Shown: positions 13,427 through 20,587 of the stretch, piece by piece
How positions within the stretch are numbered: the first letter of the stretch is position 1
Layout: each line of letters starts with the position of its first letter
Virus record (IMG/VR): IMGVR_UViG_3300044949_000227
Coordinates: 1 to 21,377 of that record
Direction: 5' to 3' (one strand)
From: a virus
DNA: 21,377 bases
The notes under the pieces: generated by a model
What the model saw: only the letters and a program-made list of their open reading frames with translations
Told to the model about the DNA's origin: nothing
The model's database searches: none
Position numbers and translations under genes: made by a program

Positions 13427-13622
13427 AGACGCCTTGAATAACTCCAAAAGAGAGATAGATGCCATCATTACTCTCTTTCTTGCTCTTCAACGACAGTGTT
13501 TTGTGTTGAGCAACAACGTATCCAATCTTGTTTCTAAATGGCCAACACCAACCAATCCGGACCAGAGTACTATCGACGAGGCAGTATCCAAGTTTGGGAC
13601 TTTATTCGAGACCAAGGACTAA
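13332..13622 (+). CDS. NblA-like protein (candidate phycobilisome degradation adaptor)
   Basis: NblA tethers phycobilisomes to the host Clp protease so that they are degraded. This 96-residue protein has a Pro-rich lead (FPPPPVLDL) into LTMEQQFKMRQIEDAL, then LFLALQRQ and an Asn about seven residues on, then LVSKW. Cyanobacterial NblA has PPLPDFSLSVEQQFDLQ followed by the same LF..RQ......N spacing and is about 60 residues. The Pro-rich lead favours the ATG at 13332, which overlaps the exonuclease by 95 bases; the next ATG is 13395. A 35-residue C-terminal extension (PTPTNPDQSTIDEAVSKFG and onward) is additional. The assignment is by motif recall, without a search. Confidence 0.6.
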   Translation: MTFQLSKSDHGFPPPPVLDLTMEQQFKMRQIEDALNNSKREIDAIITLFLALQRQCFVLSNNVSNLVSKWPTPTNPDQSTIDEAVSKFGTLFETKD

Positions 13623-13840
13623 ACTTCCATCTTGGTAACGCAATCAAATATATTTGTCGCGCTGGATATAAAGACAGCAAGCGTGACGACATCCGTAAAG
13701 CCATCCACTATTTGCAAAACGAACTCGAAAATGACATCATCAACCCTTCTCCAGCAAGCCGTCGAATTCCGGAACGCTTTCCAGGTGAAGAACAGTACTA
13801 CGCCGGCTTCACGGACTATGCAGAGGCGTTTGATCGTTGA
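13538..13840 (+). CDS. DUF3310 (SaV-like, gp1.7-type) protein
   Basis: 100 residues with the family core YYRRGSIQVWDFIRD, then LNFHLGNAIKYICRAGYKD and DDIRKAIHYLQNEL. The family includes the region of T7 gp1.7, a nucleoside monophosphate kinase, and many phage proteins of unknown role. A function in nucleotide metabolism fits the neighbours (MazG-like protein and RNR). It overlaps the NblA-like gene by 85 bases and the next gene by 110, both in other frames. The start at 13538 (MANTNQSGPEYYRRG) gives the full family N terminus. Confidence 0.8.
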   Translation: MANTNQSGPEYYRRGSIQVWDFIRDQGLNFHLGNAIKYICRAGYKDSKRDDIRKAIHYLQNELENDIINPSPASRRIPERFPGEEQYYAGFTDYAEAFDR

Positions 13841-14111
13841 AGAATTCAAAGAGTTTCTTGATGCAGAGAATCAGCTGATCATGGGTCTGACTGTTAATGC
13901 AGCAGACTGTTTGAAAGAGCTAGCTGATCTTGTTTATGTTTGCTATCAATATGCTGCTAACCTTGGCTGGGATCTTGATGAGGCACTAGATCGTGTACAC
14001 AAGAGTAACCTATCTAAGCTTGGTGAGAACGGTAACCCTATCTACCGTGAAGATGGCAAGGTCTTGAAGGGACCAAACTACCAACCTCCTAACCTTACTG
14101 ATCTTGTTTAA
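13731..14111 (+). CDS. MazG-like nucleotide pyrophosphohydrolase
   Basis: All-alpha NTP pyrophosphatases of this family hydrolyse NTPs or dNTPs to the monophosphate and pyrophosphate; phage forms may recycle host nucleotides or act on alarmones. The Mg-binding signature is visible as EEFKEF (Glu37, Glu38, Glu41) followed by KELADLVYV (Glu63, Asp66), then YANNLGW-type helices and HKSNLSKLG. 126 residues from the ATG at 13731; the frame is open further upstream, but the preceding residues do not fit. The substrate cannot be read from sequence. nrdA follows two bases after the stop. Confidence 0.82.
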   Translation: MTSSTLLQQAVEFRNAFQVKNSTTPASRTMQRRLIVEEFKEFLDAENQLIMGLTVNAADCLKELADLVYVCYQYAANLGWDLDEALDRVHKSNLSKLGENGNPIYREDGKVLKGPNYQPPNLTDLV

Positions 14112-14113
14112 TC

Positions 14114-15505
14114 ATGTCTAAACCACCTAAAGAACTTATTGCTCGAACTGGTCGTGTACAATCATGGATTGATGATCCAACCGCTCGCTTGCCTGTCTCC
14201 TGTACCGTCTTTACGGTGGAAGACACTATGGAAGGACCGAATGGCATTGAAGCCAGTTGGCGTTTCGTTAGCCATGCGCTCCGATACGGTGCAGGCGTTG
14301 CTGTCCACCTTAGCAAGTTGCGACCCAAAGGAGCTGAGAATGGAAAAGGACTCGTAGCATCTGGTCCTGTTTCTTTTGCTAAGATCTACTCAACTCTGAA
14401 TGAGATCCTCCGCCGTGGAGGTGTATATAAGAATGGCGCAGTTGTATGTCACCTTGATCTTAGCCATCCTGATGTGCTTGAGTTTATTACTGCTAGTCGG
14501 GCTGAGCTTCCTTGGGTTAAGCGTTGCGTCAACATTAACCAACTTTGGTGGGATTCTTCTACCAGAGAAGTTAAAGAAGCCCTTCTTGATGGCATCAAAA
14601 AAGGAGACATCTGGCTCAACAAAACCAAGGTAGATAAAAATGGAAATCGAATCCGGGGTAACGTATGCCTGGAAGTCTATTTGCCCTCACGGGGTACCTG
14701 TTTACTTCAACATGTTAACCTCGGCCAATGTGAACTCGATGACATTCAAACTGCGTTTGTCAACGGAATGTCCGAACTGTGCAGTCTTCACGGAAAAACA
14801 GATGTTGGAGCTAGCGGAGAATACCTCCCTCCAGAGACAGATCGCCAAGTCGGTCTCGGAATGCTGGGTCTCGCAAATCTGCTCAGACAAAACGGAGTAA
14901 CGTATAAACAGTTTGGTAAAGCTCTTGCTGATATCAACGCTGGTACTGAGTATGAGAATACTCCTGCTACCATCATTGCAAAAGAGCTTGCTGGTGGTAT
15001 CATGGCAGCTGCTCAGGTAGCACGATTCAACAACATGGATCGAGCCTTCGCTATTGCCCCTACAGCGTCCTGTAGCTATCGTTATAAGGATCTTGATGGG
15101 TATACTACCTGTCCTGAGATTGCACCTCCTATTGCCCGACAGGTGGACCGTGACAGCGGTACGTTCGGTGTCCAGAGCTTCGACTATGGTCCTGTTGAGA
15201 TCGCGTCTGAAGTTGGCTGGGAAGATTACAAAGCAGTGTGTGATGGTATCATCACCCTGCTCGATAAGACTGGACTGTTGCATGGTTATTCCTTCAACAG
15301 CTGGTCAGATGTGGTTACCTATGATGAGCAATTCATCGAAGATTGGTTGGCAAGTCCACAGACTTCTCTTTACTATTCGCTTCAGGTTATGAGCGACGTT
15401 CAAGATAAGTCTGATGCTTATGCCGCATTGGATGAAGGTGACGTTGACGCATACCTGGAGTCTCTTCTTAATGATCCTGCTCCTGATTGTAATTGCGGCG
15501 AATGA
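14114..15505 (+). CDS. nrdA: Ribonucleotide reductase alpha subunit, class I (NrdA-like)
   Basis: It reduces ribonucleotides to deoxyribonucleotides. 463 residues, well below bacterial NrdA, because the N-terminal ATP-cone is missing: the chain begins almost at the catalytic barrel. Active-site residues: redox pair Cys30 (PVSCT) and Cys206 (NLGQC), the NVCLE motif (Asn183, thiyl Cys185, Glu187), and a Tyr-Tyr dyad (420/421) that passes the radical in class I enzymes. The tail ends CNCGE, giving the re-reducing cysteines. The dyad and the beta subunit next door support class I; such cyanopodovirus enzymes were long labelled class II. Without the cone it probably escapes dATP feedback. Confidence 0.9.
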   Translation: MSKPPKELIARTGRVQSWIDDPTARLPVSCTVFTVEDTMEGPNGIEASWRFVSHALRYGAGVAVHLSKLRPKGAENGKGLVASGPVSFAKIYSTLNEILRRGGVYKNGAVVCHLDLSHPDVLEFITASRAELPWVKRCVNINQLWWDSSTREVKEALLDGIKKGDIWLNKTKVDKNGNRIRGNVCLEVYLPSRGTCLLQHVNLGQCELDDIQTAFVNGMSELCSLHGKTDVGASGEYLPPETDRQVGLGMLGLANLLRQNGVTYKQFGKALADINAGTEYENTPATIIAKELAGGIMAAAQVARFNNMDRAFAIAPTASCSYRYKDLDGYTTCPEIAPPIARQVDRDSGTFGVQSFDYGPVEIASEVGWEDYKAVCDGIITLLDKTGLLHGYSFNSWSDVVTYDEQFIEDWLASPQTSLYYSLQVMSDVQDKSDAYAALDEGDVDAYLESLLNDPAPDCNCGE

Positions 15506-16212
15506 ACCCCTACGAAAAACTACAACAAAGAAAGAGGAAGTGGTCTCCTGTACAGACCACAGCTGGCAAGCTTGTTGATGGTGCGGAAGAAACAATCTTC
15601 CGTGCTCTTGCTATGCGACATATGGAACTACCCGTTGGTGACTTTATTGAAGCATCGCTTTCTGAAATTCCAGTTCTATCACAAGACCTGCTCCGATCTA
15701 ACATCAAAGACGAAGAAAACCACGACCTGGCTCTCGGCTACATCGCCAATGCTCTCGGAGTGGATCCTCAAGCGGAAGCAGAAGCCAAGCGAATTCGAGC
15801 TGCGTGGGAAGCGCATCCTGATCACACAGTCCTCAAAGCACTGGTGGCCGAGCGTGCAATTTTCTTCGTTCTACTCCCGTTCTTTCGATTTAATGGTGAC
15901 GCTGGTCTCCGCACCGTCTCCGCTGACATCAGTAGAGATGAGCAAGTCCACGTGGCTGCAAACTCTCTTGTCTGCAGGGAACTTGGATACGAACCATCTC
16001 CATCTCTCGACAAGCTCAGGAAGGCGACGATCAACTGGGTTATGACACCTTTGAAATCGTCTACTAACAAATATCTGGACAAAAAATTTTGGCTGGATTC
16101 CAGTGATAGCCTGATGTACCAAGGAAAGGCACCTGAGCTTTCTGACACACGTCGAGCACGAATGCCTGCGTTCTTTGAACATGCAAACCCCAATCTCCCT
16201 CAATATGCTTGA
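15502..16212 (+). CDS. nrdB: Ribonucleotide reductase beta subunit (NrdB-like), lacking the radical Tyr
   Basis: A ferritin-like radical generator for the alpha subunit. 236 residues, short for NrdB. Likely metal ligands: Glu71/His74 (DEENH), Glu117 (AERAIFF) and Glu147/His150 (RDEQVH), with the first acidic ligand in the helix around 40-50. Four residues after His74, where E. coli has radical Tyr122, there is Leu78. So the enzyme should use another radical site, as class Ic and other Tyr-less forms do with a Mn-containing cofactor or modified residue. The start overlaps the nrdA stop (ATGA), so the subunits are co-translated. Confidence 0.85.
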   Translation: MNPYEKLQQRKRKWSPVQTTAGKLVDGAEETIFRALAMRHMELPVGDFIEASLSEIPVLSQDLLRSNIKDEENHDLALGYIANALGVDPQAEAEAKRIRAAWEAHPDHTVLKALVAERAIFFVLLPFFRFNGDAGLRTVSADISRDEQVHVAANSLVCRELGYEPSPSLDKLRKATINWVMTPLKSSTNKYLDKKFWLDSSDSLMYQGKAPELSDTRRARMPAFFEHANPNLPQYA

Positions 16213-16378
16213 AGTCTCCGGACTTCAGCTTAATGTTCTTCTAGAAAAATTAGAAGAGAACTTTCCGCCCACTACACCCAACCCTAGTGAATCCCTTTCA
16301 CAAATAATGTACCGCTCTGGCCAACGTTCTGTGGTCGAGTGGATTCAATACCAACTCAACGAAGAGAACAATGGCTAA
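16205..16378 (+). CDS. 57-residue hypothetical protein between nrdB and the head genes
   Basis: Begins MLEVSGLQLNVLLEKLEENF, then a Pro-rich stretch (PPTTPNPSES) and MYRSGQRSVVEWIQYQL. It is probably two amphipathic helices. It overlaps nrdB by eight bases and the next gene by eight bases, which supports coupling at both ends. An upstream in-frame ATG at 16175 lies well inside nrdB and is less likely. The function is not recognised. Confidence 0.65.
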   Translation: MLEVSGLQLNVLLEKLEENFPPTTPNPSESLSQIMYRSGQRSVVEWIQYQLNEENNG

Positions 16379-17225
16379 ACAGAAAAACAAAGGTGGTGGT
16401 GTAAAGGCAGCACTACGTGAACTTGCACCAGGTGGTATTACTAAAAAAGAATTTGAGCAAGTAGCTGAGCAAACAAAAGCTTCCTCACAGAACATTGTGA
16501 GGACAATGGACATCATGAATAAAGCTGGACAAGATGTTCGGCTTAATTCTGGTGCAGCTAATATGCTGATTAAGCAGGCTCGAAAATCACCACAAATGAT
16601 GGGTTCTACATCATCCATATTTGGTGGTGAGCCTGCCTTTGGTCCTGGTCGTATTGGTAAGACCCTCCAAGGTATGATGGGTACCCGTGCTACTGGAGGT
16701 TATATTAATCCTCAAAGTGGACAGCAATCGTTTACTGCTGCTGTACCTTCTCAAATGATGATTGGTGGTACGCAAATTCGTCCTGGTGGACGTGTTGCTG
16801 TACGTCCTATGGGTGCTGCTCCTGCTATTGGTGGCACCACTACTGCTGGTCCATATGATGGGATGCCAATTCCAAAATTTAATCCGAATGGTCCCGGTCC
16901 CCTAGCTGCTCCTGCTGTTGAAACAGGTGGTGATCAATTTGACTTCCAATCAATGCTTGACGCTTTGACTGCAATGCAGCAACCAGCGTTTGACATGAGT
17001 GCATTGCAAGATATGTTCCAGACACAATTTGATCAGCTGAGCTCTCAGTTTGATCAGATGAACCCTCTGCGACTGGCTCAACTTGGTCGTGCCTATGGTT
17101 CTGATGCTATCCGAGCACGACAGAATATTCGCAAGATGCGTCAAGATTATCGTCGTGGTATTCCTGCAATGGCTCTTGGTAACACACTTGCTAGCCTTGG
17201 TATCGGTGGAGGCTTGACAATCTAA
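16371..17225 (+). CDS. Gly/Met/Gln-rich protein before portal (gp7.3 position)
   Basis: 284 residues: a Lys-rich start (MAKQKNKGGGVKAALREL), a helical first quarter, a long Gly/Pro/Thr/Met-rich low-complexity middle (residues about 80-185), a repeat-like MLDALTAMQQ/MSALQDMFQTQFDQLSSQFDQM segment and a basic end (RARQNIRKMRQDYRRG) finishing GIGGGLTI. In T7 the gene just before portal is 7.3, a tail-assembly/virion protein of 99 residues also ending Gly-Gly-Gly-hydrophobic (GGGINI). Position and tail make a virion or assembly role likely; the homology is not established and the length is three times that of T7. Confidence 0.7.
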   Translation: MAKQKNKGGGVKAALRELAPGGITKKEFEQVAEQTKASSQNIVRTMDIMNKAGQDVRLNSGAANMLIKQARKSPQMMGSTSSIFGGEPAFGPGRIGKTLQGMMGTRATGGYINPQSGQQSFTAAVPSQMMIGGTQIRPGGRVAVRPMGAAPAIGGTTTAGPYDGMPIPKFNPNGPGPLAAPAVETGGDQFDFQSMLDALTAMQQPAFDMSALQDMFQTQFDQLSSQFDQMNPLRLAQLGRAYGSDAIRARQNIRKMRQDYRRGIPAMALGNTLASLGIGGGLTI

Positions 17226-18781
17226 TGTCTGCTAAAGAACGTTATGATTTATTGTTCGGTGATCGCACTCAATATCTAAATGTTGCACAAAGAGCAGCTG
17301 AACTTACGTTGCCTTACCTGATCCGTGATGATGAGGTGTCATATAAAACAGCCAAGCCTTTGCCTTCTCCTTGGCAAAGTGTTGGTGCTAAAGGTGTTGT
17401 GACACTTTCATCTAAGCTGATGCTTGCATTGCTTCCTCCACAGACTAGCTTCTTTAAGTTGCAAGTGGATGAGACAATGCTTGGTCAAGAATATGGACCT
17501 GGTATTAAATCAGAACTTGATCTAGCATTTGCTAAGATCGAGCGTACCATTATGGAATCCATTGCTGCTAGTGATGATCGTGTCGTTGTACACCAAGCAC
17601 TGAAGCATTTGGTTGTTGCTGGTAATGCTCTGATTTATATGGGCAAAGATGGTCTTCGGTTGTATCCTCTTAATCGCTACGTTGTAGATCGAGATGGTGA
17701 TGGTAACGTCATTGAAATCGTAACCAAAGAACGAGTATCAAAGAAGCTTCTTGAAGGCATTCTTCCTGAACCTAAACCTAACGATGTTGCTAGAGACAAA
17801 CGTGGTGATCGTGATGAAGTAGATATCTACACACATGTTCGCCGTGACAATAATCGTTATGTATGGCATCAAGAGGTTGATGATATCGTTATTCCCAAGT
17901 CCTTTGGTAAGGCACCGCTTGACGCTAACCCTTGGCTAGCTCTCCGCTTCAACTCTGTTGATGGTGAGATGTATGGTCGAGGTCGTGTCGAAGAATTTAT
18001 GGGAGATCTGCGCTCACTTGAAGCACTCTCTCAGGCACTCGTAGAAGGCTCTGCAGCAGCCGCTAAGGTGGTATTCGTAGTGTCACCATCAAGCACGACT
18101 AAACCCCAAACACTGGCCGCTGCAGGCAACGGTGCGATCGTTCAAGGGCGACCCGAAGATATCGGTGTTGTCCAGGTTGGTAAGACTGCTGACTTCAGGA
18201 CTGCCTATGAGATGGCACTTCAACTTGAACGTCGGTTGTCTGATGCCTTCCTCATCCTTAATGTTCGCCAATCAGAACGTACTACTGCTGAAGAAGTACG
18301 CATGACTCAACTTGAACTTGAGCAACAACTTGGCGGTCTATTCAGTATGCTTACTGTTGACTTTCTTGTTCCCTATCTCAATCGTAAGTTGAACGTCTTC
18401 CAAAAGACTGGTGAGATTCCTCGCATTCCCAAAGGTATTGTCAAGCCTACCATTGTGGCAGGTATTAATGCACTTGGTCGAGGACAAGATCGGGAAAGCC
18501 TTAGTGCATTCCTGATGACTATTGCACAAACAATGGGTCCACAAGCCATTCAAACATTTGTTAACCCTGAAGAGGTTATCAAACGACTGGCTGCTTCTCA
18601 AGGTATTGATGTTCTTAACCTTGTGAAGTCTATGCAGGACGTTCAAGCAGAGCAAGTACAAGCTATGCAACAACAGCAACAAATGGAGCTAGTTAAGCAA
18701 GCTGGTCAGCTGGCATCTGCACCTGCTAATGATCCATCTAAATATCCACAACCAAATGAGCAACCAACCCAGCCGCAATAG
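17225..18781 (+). CDS. Portal (head-tail connector) protein
   Basis: It forms the dodecameric channel at one capsid vertex through which DNA is packaged and ejected, and nucleates capsid assembly with the scaffold. 518 residues (T7 gp8 536). Family landmarks: RYDLLFGDRTQYLNVAQRAAELTLPYL, a Ser-rich turn GAKGVVTLSSKLMLALLPP, then GNALIYMG, MYGRGRVEEFMGDLRSLEALS and RTTAEEVRMTQLELEQQLGG (each quoted as part of a longer match). The end is Gln-rich (residues about 480-518), typical of the disordered portal tail. It starts in a TAATG overlap. Confidence 0.93.
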   Translation: MSAKERYDLLFGDRTQYLNVAQRAAELTLPYLIRDDEVSYKTAKPLPSPWQSVGAKGVVTLSSKLMLALLPPQTSFFKLQVDETMLGQEYGPGIKSELDLAFAKIERTIMESIAASDDRVVVHQALKHLVVAGNALIYMGKDGLRLYPLNRYVVDRDGDGNVIEIVTKERVSKKLLEGILPEPKPNDVARDKRGDRDEVDIYTHVRRDNNRYVWHQEVDDIVIPKSFGKAPLDANPWLALRFNSVDGEMYGRGRVEEFMGDLRSLEALSQALVEGSAAAAKVVFVVSPSSTTKPQTLAAAGNGAIVQGRPEDIGVVQVGKTADFRTAYEMALQLERRLSDAFLILNVRQSERTTAEEVRMTQLELEQQLGGLFSMLTVDFLVPYLNRKLNVFQKTGEIPRIPKGIVKPTIVAGINALGRGQDRESLSAFLMTIAQTMGPQAIQTFVNPEEVIKRLAASQGIDVLNLVKSMQDVQAEQVQAMQQQQQMELVKQAGQLASAPANDPSKYPQPNEQPTQPQ

Positions 18782-19004
18782 TAGGCGTAAACCCTCACAA
18801 GTTGAACCCGAAAGGGATGTCCGCACAGTAGAACATCCACCTACTGAAAAACCTGTACTTACGGTAGAGACTCCTAAACCAAATAAGTACGAAGCTAAGC
18901 CTAAGATTGGTGCTCCCTCTCTTGGGCGTTCACCCAACTATGTAACTAAAGTTGGTCTTGGAAACCTTGAAGTAACTACTGCACATGGCAACTCTGACGT
19001 ATGA
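18756..19004 (+). CDS. 82-residue disordered hypothetical protein between portal and scaffold
   Basis: Rich in Pro, Lys, Glu and Thr (starts MSNQPSRNSRRKPSQ), with no hydrophobic core, so probably disordered. It overlaps the portal end by 26 bases and the scaffold start by 20 bases. The end (NYVTKVGLGNLEVTTAHGN) has some beta character. It might be a minor assembly factor by position. The frame is open to 18729, deeper inside portal, but the ATG at 18756 is the natural start. Confidence 0.6.
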   Translation: MSNQPSRNSRRKPSQVEPERDVRTVEHPPTEKPVLTVETPKPNKYEAKPKIGAPSLGRSPNYVTKVGLGNLEVTTAHGNSDV

Positions 19005-19755
19005 TCCCAATCCTGTGGATCAACCTGAGTTCAATGAAGCTGAGCAAGAAGCCCTTGCCATCGGAGAGGCTGCTGCTAAAGAGCAGCAACAGCTTCTCGC
19101 TGGTAAGTTTAAAGATGCTGAAGCACTAGAAAAAGCTTACATCGAACTCCAATCTAAATTTGGTTCTCGTCAAGAAGAATCCTCAACTGAGGAAACTACT
19201 GATGATGTAGAATCAGAAGACACTGAAGAAGAAACTATCAGTGTACTTGATGCTCTTTGGGAAGATGCTCAAAATGGTGAACTTTCTAAAGAGACAAAAG
19301 AACAACTTGCTAAGATGAACCCTGCTGAAGTTGCAGCAGAGTATCTTAAGTATCGTAAACAGATCGAAGAAAGCAACCCTGCTACTGAAGATATTAGTGA
19401 CTCACAAGTTGCTGAACTTCGTGGTATTGCTGGTGGTGATGAAGGTTACCAAGAGATGATTGCTTGGGCATCAGACAACCTCTCACCTCAAGATATCCAG
19501 CGTTATGATAATGTCATTGCTAGTGGAAACTACGATGCCATTTCATTTGCTGTTGAAGCACTCAAATCTAAATACACTGAAGCTATGGGCGTTGAAGGTC
19601 AACTGTTTAAAGGTAAGCCTGCTGGTAGCAGCAAGGATGTCTTCCGCTCTCAAGCTGAGGTAGTTGCAGCTATGTCTGATCCTCGCTATGATCGAGATCC
19701 TGCATATCGTCAAGATGTGTTTGCTAAACTTGAACGATCTGATCTTAATTACTGA
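18985..19755 (+). CDS. Capsid assembly scaffolding protein (gp9-like)
   Basis: An internal chaperone for procapsid formation that leaves before or during packaging. 256 residues, very acidic and helical, with a Glu/Thr/Ser-rich disordered zone (about residues 62-85: EESSTEETTDDVESEDTEEE). The C-terminal segment VVAAMSDPRYDRDPAYRQDV matches the conserved end of T7 gp9 (AMSDPRYGKD-like), which binds the capsid shell. In T7 the major capsid gene follows directly; here hli, small genes and psbA are inserted after it. It starts within the preceding gene. Confidence 0.88.
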   Translation: MATLTYDPNPVDQPEFNEAEQEALAIGEAAAKEQQQLLAGKFKDAEALEKAYIELQSKFGSRQEESSTEETTDDVESEDTEEETISVLDALWEDAQNGELSKETKEQLAKMNPAEVAAEYLKYRKQIEESNPATEDISDSQVAELRGIAGGDEGYQEMIAWASDNLSPQDIQRYDNVIASGNYDAISFAVEALKSKYTEAMGVEGQLFKGKPAGSSKDVFRSQAEVVAAMSDPRYDRDPAYRQDVFAKLERSDLNY

Positions 19756-19940
19756 TGCCCAACACTCAACAACTTAGTAACGTCTTCGCTAAAGAACCCA
19801 CCATGTACACTGACAAAGATTATACTGTCCCTCATAATGAGCGGGCAGAGCTGCTGAATGGTCGCCTTGCTATGCTTGGTGTCATCGCAGCAATCGGTGC
19901 TTATGCTGTAACTGGTCAACTCATCCCTGGTATCTTCTAA
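19755..19940 (+). CDS. hli: High-light-inducible protein (Hli)
   Basis: A single-helix chlorophyll-binding protein that protects photosystem II under stress; cyanophages carry it to keep host photosynthesis running. 61 residues with the Hli signature [20 protein letters not shown] (Glu and Asn/Arg ligate pigment) forming one membrane helix, and the usual TGQLIPGIF end. It starts in a TGATG overlap with scaffold, so it is expressed with the head genes. An internal ATG at 19803 would still give a full Hli core. Confidence 0.95.
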   Translation: MPNTQQLSNVFAKEPTMYTDKDYTVPHNERAELLNGRLAMLGVIAAIGAYAVTGQLIPGIF

Positions 19941-20077
19941 TGCCTCTCAAGAAAGGTTCTTCCGATAAGACTATCTCTGCTAACATTCGTAAGATGAAAG
20001 CAGAAGGTTATCCTCAGAAACAGGCTGTAGCTGCTGCACTCAGTAGTGCTGGTAAATCTAAAAAGAAGAAAAAGTAA
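19940..20077 (+). CDS. 45-residue Lys-rich protein
   Basis: Begins [20 protein letters not shown], then [20 protein letters not shown], and ends KKKKK. This pattern, with [11 protein letters not shown] and a Lys tail, is a common small phage and bacterial family without known function. It overlaps hli by one base (TAATG) and the next tiny frame by one base. It may be a minor virion or DNA-binding protein, judging from charge and location among late genes. Confidence 0.72.
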   Translation: MPLKKGSSDKTISANIRKMKAEGYPQKQAVAAALSSAGKSKKKKK

Positions 20078-20127
20078 TGGCTTGCGGTAAGAAAGGTCAC
20101 AAAGAGAATGGCACAAAGAAAAAATAG
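20077..20127 (+). CDS. Possible 16-residue peptide frame
   Basis: ATG at 20077 overlaps the preceding stop (TAATG) and reads [16 protein letters not shown] to a TAG at 20125-20127, overlapping the next gene by 20 bases. It may be a coupling leader that carries ribosomes to 20108, or a remnant of a longer small gene. It is too short for any protein-level support. Confidence 0.3.
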   Translation: MACGKKGHKENGTKKK

Positions 20128-20356
20128 TGTCAGCCTAAAGATTGGTAAACATAAATCACGCACTGGTGGTCTGACGGCTGCCGGTCGTGCTAAATATAAT
20201 CGAGAGACTGGTTCTAATCTGAAGGCTCCACAGCCTGAAGGAGGACCACGTAAGCGTTCCTTCTGTGCCCGTATGGGTGGTGTGAAGGGACCGATGAAAG
20301 ACGAGAAGGGACGTCCTACTCGCAAAGCACTAGCCCTACGTAAGTGGAAATGTTAA
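20108..20356 (+). CDS. 82-residue basic protein conserved in cyanophages
   Basis: MAQRKNSVSLKIGKHKSRTG, then LTAAGRAKYNRETGSNLKAP and a Gly/Lys/Arg-rich end with CARMGG and KGPMKDEKGRPTRKALALRKW. The block from LTAAGRAKYN to ARMGGVKGPM is recognisable as a widely shared phage domain of unknown function; I know no assigned activity. It is highly basic with two Cys, so nucleic-acid binding or packing inside the virion is plausible. The next gene starts one base after its stop. Confidence 0.78.
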   Translation: MAQRKNSVSLKIGKHKSRTGGLTAAGRAKYNRETGSNLKAPQPEGGPRKRSFCARMGGVKGPMKDEKGRPTRKALALRKWKC

Positions 20357-20506
20357 ATGGCTAAACCTGGATTATACGCTAACATTAATGCTAAGCGTGA
20401 ACGCATTAAAGCTGGTAGCAAAGAAAAGATGAGGAAGCCTGGATCCCCTGGCGCTCCAACTGCTGCTCAATTTAAGAAGGCAGCTAAGACAGCTAAGAAA
20501 AAGTAG
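20357..20506 (+). CDS. 49-residue Lys/Ala-rich protein
   Basis: MAKPGLYANINAKRERIKAG, then KMRKPGSPGAPTAAQFKKAA and a Lys end. The MRKPGSPGAPTA motif recurs in small proteins of many phages, including cyanophages; the function is unknown. It begins immediately after the previous TAA. It is the last of the small basic genes, and is followed by an 81-base gap containing a strong hairpin. Confidence 0.72.
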   Translation: MAKPGLYANINAKRERIKAGSKEKMRKPGSPGAPTAAQFKKAAKTAKKK

Positions 20507-20515
20507 TATTGGTAG

Positions 20516-20546
20516 ATCCGTCAATACTGCGCGTGTATTGGCGGAT
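20516..20546 (+). other. 12-pair hairpin between the basic genes and the RlpA-like gene
   Basis: Arms atccgtcaatac (20516-20527) and gtattggcggat (20535-20546) pair at all 12 positions (one G-U), with a seven-base loop. No T-run follows, so it is not a standard terminator. It may be a processing site protecting the hli-side or psbA-side message. Downstream AGTAGGAG (20549-20556) is a rare Shine-Dalgarno-like string, but 31 bases from the next ATG. The rest of 20547-20587 is AT-rich and holds nothing else clear. Confidence 0.65.
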
Positions 20547-20587
20547 TAGTAGGAGTAATCAATATTAAAGTTCTTCGCTTTATTATT

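Noticed and set aside
14702-15283. Long antisense open frame opposite nrdA
   Set aside because: It is a mirror of a strongly conserved sense gene, with no protein-like character; all supported genes are on the + strand.
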